Shown here: positions 28,801-40,800 of the stretch, one piece after another | How positions within the stretch are numbered: the stretch's first letter is position 1 | Layout: the number at the start of each line of letters is the position of its first letter | Origin: Holothuria scabra | Taxonomy: Eukaryota; Echinodermata; Holothuroidea; Aspidochirotida; Holothuriidae | Direction: 5' to 3' | Length of the DNA stretch: 64,000 bases | Assembly: GCA_037179385.1 (NCBI GenBank) | Contig: CM074180.1 | Coordinates: forward strand, 31,911,455-31,975,454 | Translations under genes and position numbers: made by a program | The notes under the pieces: model-generated | The model's database searches: none | The model's input: only the letters and a program-made list of their open reading frames with translations | What the model was told of the DNA's origin: nothing

Positions 28801-31800
28801 TTCCGAAACTGGATATCCTTGGATATTTTGAAACTATTTTCAATGCTCCTGCAGGTCAAGAACTTAAAAAAAAATTGAATGAAAAGTACAGTAAGGACAC
28901 TGTAGATACAGTACAGGAAGAAAAAGTAGGCTACAAACAAACTGTTTGTCTTTTATTTTTTTTATTTTTTATATAATTGAATACCAAACCTGTGTACTTC
29001 TGGTTTGACATGACCTGGATTTTACATGAGCACAATTAGCCAACTCATTTTAAAAACTAACTTTGTCAAGCTTACAAATATTCCTATGAAAAAGAAATCC
29101 TATTTCTTCCACAAGTCACTCAAACAAGATTCACAGATTTCTCAAATTCCAAATATGACTCTCCTGTATAACATTTTGGTCACGGTTAAATGGCACACCT
29201 TTGGTTGTGCTTTTACCAAACCTTGCAAACTTTCCAGTCTTTGAAAATGATATACTACAAGTCTTCAGTCAGGAAATGGGAAATTATAAACTACAGCTCT
29301 TTAAGATCTTCTGTGCATGTTGTGAGCCTGTTTCACATCAACTCTTCTTCTTGTGTGCAGTGTACTGAGGGGTTTTGAGACCCAATACATGTCTTACAAG
29401 CCCCTGTCCAAGACACTGTAGATTGGCCTCCCCTACAGACTTACTGTATGCATCTCTTCTACAACACTTCTTGCAGGGAATGACATCTAAACCATCCAGC
29501 ATTGTATATCTTACCTGGAGAATCATACAAAACCAACTGCTTTTCCCTACCATGATGGCAACATGATCCAAGGCTCCCCAAAATTTGTTCTTTAATGCTG
29601 CAATCAAAGATTGTTTTAATAACTTTCCACAACTTTAATTCTGCACAACATTTGTACATTGAATTAAATGTTATTAACAAAAATGACATGTGATCACTAT
29701 CTAACTTTATGATTGGTTACAGTGTAGTGAAGGCTCTCTACAATGGCATCTGCGTTGATTATTTTCACCCGACATATTCAGAAATTTTCATTCCCCAGAA
29801 ATTTACACAAAATTTATGTTTCTTCTATTACCTGAGAGACCTCTTCAATGTTTCTATATTCTGGTAAATAATCAGTTCAGAAGGGAAAAGTGAGGTGCTG
29901 GAACAAAAGGTTTATATTCTCTTTCAAATTCCGACTGCCTCTTTTAAATATAAGGGTGAGAAGCCCACTTTCACAACCTAACCTGATGGCACTACATTTA
30001 AATCCTTGAACAGCTACTGTACTTCACTGCTAAAGTGATGATACAAATCATCATGATGCTGCTTTACAATATCGATAACACAAGACCTATAGGAAACATC
30101 CTGTGCAACAAACGCAATGCTTACTGTATAATAGCAAAATCCAATTGTTTCCAAGTGACACTGGAAGTATTCCTACCGCAACTACCAATCTTACTATTAA
30201 CATTTTTGCAATTTGCAATTTTAAAATTAAAAGAATCAGGCGGCCACCTCACCAAATGTCAAACTATATATATATACCAGAATAAACATTGCTGAAACTC
30301 TATGACTACTGTTTAAGACCCATGTAAATTATTACTTGAAGCAGGAATCACACAAACAATTTCCCCAAATAAGAGCCAACTTTTCAATTAAGCTATGCGG
30401 TATGACATCAAATAACTCCTCATTCTCAAGGACTCAGCAAGGTTTATGCTCCAATTTTTCTCTATCATTTTCCTTTGTGAAATGCAATAAAAATTGGTTT
30501 TCATGTCTTAACATAAACATCCCACAGATTTCCATAGCTCAAAACTTCACAATTTACTGCTAAGATTTCATCTTGTTAAAGAAAACCTTTCCGAATACAA
30601 TATCTCTGCCCGCTTATCAAAGGGCACAAACAACTTCATGACAAACATTTATAACAAACATTTTATGACACTAATTAAAAAGATTTACCATTATGTTTAA
30701 ATGATTGTCAAACATTTTGATAGCAATGATAAAATGTGTCTAGTATTTGTTCCAGTGAAATCCACATTTCAGTACAAAGGCAAGGAATAACTGAACTGCA
30801 GGATGTGCTGCTTATTAAAAAGGATGTAAAAAACAGAGCCAAGCAAACTATGATCTAGACCATTCCACTGGCGATGAAACCAGGGCGAGTTATGACAGCC
30901 TGCTGCGGGAGGTGTTATAGCACCACCAGTTTCATTGCCAGTGATCATTCTGAGATAGATGGACTCTCAAGTTGTTGTTATAGAAGAGAGAGATTCAAAC
31001 AATACAGAGTACCAAAGCTTATATTACACAGCATGAACAGTACTGAGAGTGTTTTGATTATATAAATTGAGTTTTTCTATACTCACCCTGAAGCAATAAA
31101 CTGAGATTGTATCTGGATGAGGATAAATTTCAGACAATTGCGGGAGGGACTTTAGTATAAAGAAGGTTAGGAGAATTGGTACTGTTTGAGGTGAGATCTG
31201 GGCCTTTAATATCTCACTTCACTGCATATGCTACATCAGTAAGTGCAGAACCCTTGACACCTGATGCAGTCATCTTTCATATTAGGGTGATTGGTGGCAC
31301 CAGATTTATACCATTCCCTACAAATATCAGCAAATCCTGCCATGTATAGCAACACATCACAAAGTAACTACAGAACAGATGTGACTGTTTTGTTTAATTG
31401 AAGCCATGGGGTTGGTAGTAAGATATACCACACATGCAGACACTCCACCTCTGAAGAATCTTCAAACCAGGACGATTGCCGTATGGTGGCTGAAGAGGTG
31501 TATGAAACCCCCGATTTCTACCTTAAGTTCTACATGAAAATATACCATTGTTTCAAAAGAGAAATTTCTTCACTGGGATTGGATCATTGAAAGGAAAAAT
31601 ACCTAGTCAAAGTAGAAGAACAAAAGAAGACATTGCCAATATAGCTATGGAAAATTTGAATTTATTCACCAAATGATGCCATTGTGAAGAAGTGTGAACC
31701 AAGCATACAAACTCATATGGCTGCACTGTGACTTTTCTCCTAAGTCAGGACTATTAGAACACAAACTTGGAAACCAAGACAGCATACTCCACATCAGGGC

Positions 31801-34800
31801 AGTTCCAGTAAGACCAGGACGGTTGGAATCTTTGTACTTATGGTAGGCAATAGAAAACTGAAGTTCTGCCATCACCATATTTAGCATCTTCAATAAGGAT
31901 TGAAGTTTGGCAAGTTTGGTAATTTCTCCTGGTGGCTATGCACGTGCACACTTCCTCCAAATGGTCGGGATAAACAAACCAATCCCACACCTAAAACATG
32001 TGTTCCAAAATTTGAGTTTAAATGATAATTTGGTGGTATTACTCTTTCCTAACCAACCATAACATAAGGAGGAATCATTAGTGTGGTTCTGTGCCATGGA
32101 CTTTGTCTAAATTGCTGTTTTGGTGTGAAAAGACACATTTTAATCTGCTGCAAAGTTGAGTTGAGTTCCTATTTTCATTCCAGTTGGCTATTCAGATTTA
32201 TGCATAGAGTTGTATGCACATACTGCACAAAAACAGGAGAAGGCAGTACACTATGTGCTGAGCCTGGTCTGTGTATCCCGTGCTGTGCACCACAAATCCA
32301 TGCACCAATAAAATAACTTATTCAGAAAAAACATATGTTTGCTGAAAGGCATTTCAATGCAACACAAACAAGAAAACATAATTACTGCTTCATTGCTTGC
32401 ACTTTTAATGGGCCAGGTTTCACACCCCACCAGGAACTGGAGGTTTTTTTGTAGGGTAAGACCAATTCTCTAAAGGCTAATACTGCATTACACCAATGAA
32501 ACAGTCTGGCTATGCATGCATTGTCACTGACAATATAGGATTTGGGATTTAAACAATGAAAGTACTTACTGACATCTCAACATGGTGCAAGAAACATGCC
32601 TGTAGGTCTGCAGGAACAGACCTGACATTGGTGGTGGTTGCTATGACAACTAAAGGCCATTCTTTGTTTCCTTTACTTGTAGCATTGGTGGCGATTGTTT
32701 CTCTCAATGAGTCTATGACACGAGGATCTACCCATTAAAACAGAAAATGAACATGAAAGATTTGATCAATTTTGACATCAATTTGAAATATTAAATCAAA
32801 AGAAAGAGTGATACTACTATCATTTTACAGAGCTAAATAAATGCACATGACTACACACACACAAATACAGGTGCTATGGCCCAGTGGATAAAGGCGGTAG
32901 CATTTGAAGCAGTGAAGCTTAGCAACCGGGAGGTCTAAAGTTCAATTCCTGGCCCAATCAAAGTAAGGTGGAACTTTCATCCAAGAGCAATCTACGGTTT
33001 TCCCATCTGAACTGGCCTTTCAAAAAATACCAGAAACAGTGAAAGCAGCTCTTGGACTGGTCCAAAGGATAGGACCTACCACCAGGAAGGTTCAGTTTAA
33101 ATCCAGATTTGCTTTAACAAGTTCTCAACAATTTTCTTTCTGCACCACAAATCATACATGGACTTAAAACTAACAAAAATAATCTGTCATCATGGTCTGA
33201 CATTGTGATTGGTCACCATATGGATCAAGCTATCTAGTCTTGCATCTGTTCAGATTTTTTTGGCCCAAACTAGAGGAGCATAGCTAAAGTGTCACTCAAC
33301 CCTTCTGATGTTACCTGTTCAACTTTTAATTCACCTTGAACAAAGTCATGGTCCACATTTGCACCTTTCTTTATTCATTTTGAACACAATCATGATCCAC
33401 ACTTTATACTTACCCAGGCTCCAGTTGGGCTGGCCAGCACTTAAAGCACTGTTCACCTAGGAGTTGGACTGTGTCAGGAATTAATCTCTACGGCTAGTTC
33501 ATTTCTAAATATAACAATGCCAATGGGCACAAGGATCAGAGACTCAAGTCATGGTGTATTACAGTATAAATGTAGCCAGATGGGGAAGGTCAGTAGCATA
33601 ACCTTAATCCCTCTCTCCCTTCCCTTCGATCCCCAAACTAGAGGAGCATAGCTAAAGTGTCACTCAACCCTTCTGATGTTACCTGTTCAATTTTTAATTC
33701 ACCTTGAACAAAGTCATGGTCCACATTTGCATCTTTCTTTATTCATTTTGAACACAATCATGATCCACACTTAATACTTACCCATGCTCCAGTTGGGCTG
33801 GCCAGCACTTAAAGCACTGTTCACCTAGCAGTTGGACTGTGTCAGGAATTAATCTCTATGGCTAGTTCACTTCTTAATATAACAATGCCAATGGGCACAA
33901 GGATCAGAGACTCAAGTCATGGTGTATTACAGTATAAATGTGGCCAGATGGGGAAGGTCAGTAGCATAACCTTAATCCCTCTCTCCCTTCCCTTCGATCC
34001 ACTTTCTTCTACCTTGCTCCCTTCCCAGCTCCATTCCCCATGAAATTTGTGAGCAAAAAATAAAGTACTGGAAAAAATTTTAACACACCATCCATTTTAA
34101 GTTTAAATGCTGATAAGAAATGCTCATTTTTGCACATTCAAAGAGGAAGAGCAGTCTCCCCAACTTGGAAGAAGTGTAGTAGACTGTCCTGTTTCATGAC
34201 TGGCTGTTTAGAGTCATGTGACAAAATTTTTTTTCATCAAATGTGGAATTAAATAGAAGTTACTGCTTTGTTTACCATGAATATACAATAGTTCAGTCCA
34301 TAAAATATGATAAAAGATACTTTGAAGAGAAATAAGGACGACATTGTGAGATTTCGCTGTTGCTTCAAAATAAGTTCTGGTGACTGCTCTGGACCTTTAA
34401 AATTAAACATTCCAAATTCTAACATGCCTTGTGCTGGCAAAGATCATATTTCTTCATATCTACTCCAGCTTGACCGGGGAAACAAACTTGTGGTGAGCCG
34501 AATAGGGACTCTATGGAAAATCTGACTGCCCCTTTAATCTTGGGCTTCAAATGCCAGGAAATTCCCTTTCATAAGCCATTGTTAGGCCACATAATTGGTT
34601 ATGACATGAATAAGGTGACTTTAAACTGCACTTTTTCCCATACTATTTTTTTGTTTGTTTGACACTTGTTTTTTAATTGTTTGATGTTTCATACTTTTCG
34701 TGATGAGGACAGTTCCTTTATAAGAGCTATGTTAACAACATACCTGTCAAATAGAGAATTTCATTGGGGGCCCTTGAATAGGATCTATTACCACGTGCAG

Positions 34801-37800
34801 CCATAAATCACCCAAAGATAAACAAAGACAAAAGAATAATTGCTCTGCTAACTAAGGCAAACAATGTTCAAGCTCACTGATGGAAGAAAGTAGGGAAATA
34901 AAGAAAATTATTGTTTGGATTGTGATTTTGGGCTAGATAAGGTTTTAAAACTTCTTCCAAAAGACCCATCTGACCAAGTGTACTTGATCATTCATGATGT
35001 ATATTTTTTTTGTTATGACAGCCTCATGCAAGCTATTTCTGACATGGCATAAACCATATGGTTTCCACTTCGAGGTTTGCTATTTTTCACCAGAGGTCTG
35101 GAGTTTGATTTCTGGCCATTTCATACTGAAAGCTATAACTAGAAAGCCAACAGGCCTAGTGATTCCTTGCCGTATGATATATCATAGCAAACATGGAAAC
35201 AAACATGACATGCATGAGATCCCATACAATTATCCTACTTAATTGAGATATAATACTAGTAGGGTCAAAACTTTTTGACCTCATGTGACCCAAAATGACC
35301 TTTCGATCCCTTAAAAACAATAGTGATCACCTTACCAACACGTCCATCAACATGAGTAATTCAAAATTAAGCTTAGTACAGAATGAGTATGGAAGTACTA
35401 CCACCAGGGTATGAGATCCCTCACAGTTATCCCCCTAAAAATATTATGTCTACAAAGTTTGATCTAACTGTCACCTCAAACCTTTGATCTCAACACACAA
35501 GAGGAATTTCTCACACAGCTTTAATATTCCAGAAAACTGTCTCATTACTTGATAAAGCGGTATTTTGAAACCATTTTTATCAAAAGTTTGGTCAATGGGG
35601 ACAGCTCTCCATTCTGAAGTCTCTATGTTCCGATGCCTCTATGTTTCGAAAAGTCTGCATTGAGGTTAGTGTTTAAACAAGCCCTCATCGACACACTCTC
35701 CTAGTCTCCTACAAGCATTAAATCAAATACTGTGTTCTCACATACCCCGCGCTCGAGGTAACACTGTATTACCTCACGCTCGAGTAACGTGGGAACGCGA
35801 AACGCGGGGTCGGTGTTTAAATTTCGATCCACCTCAAATCGCAGGGTTAAGCAGTTTTAAACATCGTGTTTGTTTTAATCAAGCAAGGTCACAGGTATTT
35901 TTCGCACTGATGACAGGTATTTTCTTACATTTTGCTGTAATCGGGGTGTGAAATATTTGGTCTCGTTACTATGGTAACACTATCCAATCAACGAAACACT
36001 TGCTTTATGGGGGAAATGCCCCACCCATTGTCTATGGTATCCTTTGCAAATTAACAAAAGCAGATATCCCTATTAATCCATAATTTAACAAGACTTTCAA
36101 TTCGCCTTTTGTCTACTTATACTGTAGGTACAGCATAACATACAGTACAAGTTTTCCTTGTTTGATACACAGTATACAACATTATGCTTGCTCTTATTAC
36201 CTGAACTACTTTTAAATGACAGCAGCAATGCAAAATAAAATCTTAATACTTTTGAAAAGTGTCATAAAGGGTAATCTTGAAGCAATGGTTCTATGCATTA
36301 AGCTTTATGGTACACTTTTTTTTTGGGGGGGGGGGGGATAGTGACATGGATAAAAATGAAATGTGAGACAAGAATTCCCACTCGATGATGATATTTGACA
36401 TAGCTATATAATCCTTCACACAGGGGTTACTTTTTTGGTGCGGTTATCCAGATATAAGCAGAGATGAGACAAGTAGTATGCTGATACATTTTATGCTATC
36501 AAAAATTTAAAACAAATTCTAGAATGAAACTAAGTGACAAATAATCACTGTAGAGCATATTGAAACTGTAAAGCAGAAACACCAATCTAGACAGACACCA
36601 CTGCTTAAAGTTTTGTTCAACAAAATTCCTTATACAAACACACTATTTGTTCAATTCCACCAGCTTCTATGTAAAGGACACTAATTTCTGAAGGGTGTCA
36701 ATCTACAGTATTTCTAAGATGACTTTCAGTTTAGAAACTTGATCAGTGTACATGAACTTCTCCATCTCCAGACAATGGCTAGGCAAACAACTTTTATTTG
36801 TGGTCAGATGAGACAAGATAATGTGGACAGTTATTTTATGCTGGATTTAGCAGAGGTGTGACTTTCATGGAGGTGTGACATTTTGACCACAAATAGGGGA
36901 CTGAATGCCTGCAGGGAATAGTAGGAAATAGGAGTATATACAAACAATGGGCGGTCATGGTTATGTACTGAGATAAAAATAAGCTTTCTTCAGAGGGTTT
37001 ATAAGAGTCAATTAACACCACTTATACAGTAAAAAGCTTAAGTCAATTGAGCTGTATGTTTGTATGAGGTAATCCTTCAGGACACTGTGGGGATAACTGG
37101 CAGTCAACTGTGAAAAATTGGGCAAGATAACTGTGACCAAATGGCAAAGAATGGGTCAGTCACAATTTGATTCACTCTATTAGGCAATGACAGCTCATGT
37201 GCGCTGAAGGGTATTTGATACCAAATGATCAGTGTAAATTAGGTTCTTTTTTGTAAAACTAACTAACTGTGGTATATCTAATTAATCAATTCCCACTTCC
37301 AATTAATGCATGCTTGCATGCACATGTCCTCATGAGGACAGTAGGCACAAGGTTTGTCAAATATTAGCACTTTTTGCCACTAAATTTAATGTTTTCTTCA
37401 GGTTTTCTTTACGGTTATTGAGAAAGCAATGTAGGTATGTTATAAAAGAGATTCTTGTGCATCACACAGAGTACTCTCTGTTCAAAGTTTATACTTATGA
37501 AGTTCCATATCAGTCATCTACTTAGTGTGCACAGAAGCATCTTCTAATATTTTCAGACTATGTCCCTAAATGACCCTTATACAGACTGTTTAAACTCACA
37601 TGTTCCACATCAGTTTCATGAAAATCTATTTACTTGTGGCTGCAAAATCAGCATACCCATGAGCATTGAAGCATGTATGCCAGCCTGATGAACAGATTTT
37701 GCCTTTTAAGATTTTATATTTTACTCTGCCCACTTTTTCATGTATTAATACTTGGAACTTAATGTAATAACAGGGCACAATTTCATGCCAGAATCAACAT

Positions 37801-40800
37801 ACTGCACAGTAACTACCATGTGATGTGCCTTTTTGTGCACCTTAGACCTTCTTCCTATGAGTTTGCTTCAGTACTATACAAATGCATTTTCAAAATTACC
37901 TCACTAAAGAATTTATATAGTGAAGTTAAGTACTTGAGATATAGTGTTTGCAAGGTTTAGATGTTTTGAACTCTGATGACCCCAAATGACCTTTGACATC
38001 CAATAAAAACAAAAGGGGTCATCTACTCAATATGGACAATCCACTTAGTAAATATGAGATTCATGGCAGTTACCATTCTTGACATATGGTGTTTACAAGT
38101 TTTTGAGCTTTTCATCTCTGATGACCCCAAATGACCTTTGACCTCCACCAAAAATAATTGTGATCATCTACTTAATATGGGCAATCCACCTGCTATGTAT
38201 GAGATCCCTCACATTTACCCTTCTTGAGATACAGTGTTTACAAGGTTTTGACCTTTTTCCCTCTGGTGACCCCAAATGACCTTTGACCTCCATCAAAAAC
38301 AATAGGGACCATCTACTCAATATGAACAATCAGCAAGGTAAGTATGAGATTGCTCACATTTTTCCTTCTGGAGATATCGTGTTTACAAGCAATTTCCAAG
38401 GTATTTACATTTTGACCTCTGGTGACCCCAAATGAAATTTGACCTCTACCAAAAAAAATAGGGACCATCTTCTCAATGTGGACAATCTACATGCCAAGTT
38501 TGAGATCCCTGGGGGTTACCGTTCTTGAGATATCGTGTTTACAAGCAGGCGTCACACACACACATACACACACACACACACACATACACACACACACGAC
38601 ATCACCATCGCATAGATTCCTTGCCTGCCTTCGGCAAGGAATCAAAAATGGAATCTACTGCCATTGTGATTGGTGCCCAGCGGATGCAATCGAGTAGGAA
38701 AAACAAGTCAGTGAGCTGCCACTGTGATTGGTGCTCAGCATACGCAATGGAGTAGGAAAAACAAGTCAGTGAGCTGGAAAAAGACTTAGGCTGACCTAAC
38801 TTTTAACAATTAATTGGTTAGAAACTAAGCTGTAAAACCTCATCTAACTAACTTCACCATTTCATGTGTTTTTCATCAAACGAACTTTTACAAAATCACT
38901 TCAATCCAGACGTAGGCAAAATTCGTGATTTCAAAGGCTAGACTTTTAAGTTTCACTTGACAGGAAGAATGACGTAAACTTGAGCAAATGATGCAGTACA
39001 AGATCCATGAAAAGGCATACATAGGTAGAAAATGTGTCAAAGGTACCATTTGTTATTGACACCACAGATACCTCTATGAGATAATATTCTAATAGCACTA
39101 TGAAGACTATCAAATGAGCTGTAACACCTGAACAGAGAAAATAGGAAGAGCTTTGACCAACAATGTACAACTCATGTCATATCATTGTATTCTCAACCCC
39201 CTACCTGCCTAGTTTATCTTATTCCCTTTGCTACTTTACTGTTAGACCTCAATTGCCTCTTTTCAATCAGGAGGTAAAAAAAAACAAGTTCATAAAGTGA
39301 AACTAGGTGACAAAGTGCAGTAAGATATTAAAGGGAAATATTGTGATTAAAATGCTTCAACAAAGAGCACAAAGAAAATGGCTCAGACACTATCCAACAA
39401 TTCAGTACTAATCAATAAACGTCAACAATAGCTACATCTCTTCAAAATACTACGCACAAAAAGAACTACGGACATTGCATCATTTGAAAAGTTGAAAGTT
39501 TGAGTGAACAAACTATTCTTGAGCAACAAACAACTGAATTTCTATCTGTGGGAAACTTATTTTTTGAAAAGAAGGATACCATACTACCTTGTTTATGATA
39601 ATCTATCACCCTGTGTCAATAAATACTAGTTTTAAAAGGATGAATTTTTCTTGCAAAACAAATGCAATACTTCCCTTTATGGAAGGAAGATTTTTAAAGA
39701 CTGAAGGAGAAAGAAAGGCCAGCCAGAGTAACCTGAAAACTTGCTAACTTGGGATGACCAGGAGAAATATTTGTTTTTTAAAGTGTTCTGAAACATACTG
39801 CTAAATTAAAGCATCATAATAATACTCTTCAGTTATGAGAATATGAGTTGCAACTCAAAACTGTTTACCAACCGTAGTCAGGCCTCGATTTTCAGAAAAA
39901 TTTATGGTTGTCCCTTGCGCAACCATTTCACTAATTTTGGTTGTCCAAAAGTAAATTTGGTTGTCCAAAACATTTTTGCTCAATTACAAAACAGTTATTG
40001 TGTTCATGTACAGCACTGTTCATCATGAAGATTAATAAGGATTTGATGTTTTGAGAGATAAGCACCCCCGTGTCTGAAATATTGTATGATGGAAAAAGTT
40101 GGAAGAGTTGATCAGTCAGCAGTATACTTCTTCATTCACAGAGAAAATTGGTTGTCCATCGGACAACCAACCCTTACCTTGTGGTTGTCCCCATGGAATT
40201 TTGGTTGTCCGGGACAATCGGACAACCACGAAAATCGAGCCCTGGTAGTCCAGAGTTGCTACATGTCTCAACAAAACATCAGTTAAAGATGAAATTTGTA
40301 TATTTTGCTTTTGAGGTGTTACTTTCAAACATCTGAGAGTAAAAAAAATGGTCAGATGCAACTTTTAATGATGAAGAAGTGTCATCCTCAGCAGGTGTGA
40401 GTTGTTCTGGTAATATTCCTTCTATCATAATTCATGCATGCATTTGTTGTTGCTGCATTCTAGGTAGAGTGAGATAGTTAGCACCCCTCTCCCTCGAAAT
40501 CAGGAGTATCAATGCACGAGGAGTCAATGAAATAATTTGGGGGGGGGGAGGGGGTCAGGCAGGGACCTTATAGACTATTTCCTTACTAACCTTCTTCTTC
40601 TCCATCTCGGTCTTTGGCAAGAGCGTGGACATTCCTCATTAAAAAGATGCAAGGTACAGAAATACCAGCTAGAAACAAGAATCAAAGTAGTTAATCATTT
40701 AGCTTCATTTTGCTACATTGCATAAAACTCCAATGTGTGTTTAAATGATAGTTCATAGGTGAGACTTCATGTTTTTTGTACCACCAGTCTAAGGTCATGT

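Larger units (their letters stand above)
34001..37964. other. PEX6 intron 6, gene-free
   Basis: Holds remnant satellite units (35270-35480), the CpG-rich palindromic patch (35752-35815) and a G run at 36325. A worn repeat at 34310-34530 ends GCCCCTTTAAT. Confidence 0.55.

Noticed and set aside
38615..38660. A classical Helitron 3' end
   Set aside because: The hairpin is present but no CTRR end follows it; only the Pearl/HINE-like description is kept.
38476..38755. Two frames rich in His-Thr repeats
   Set aside because: They are translations of the CA microsatellite.
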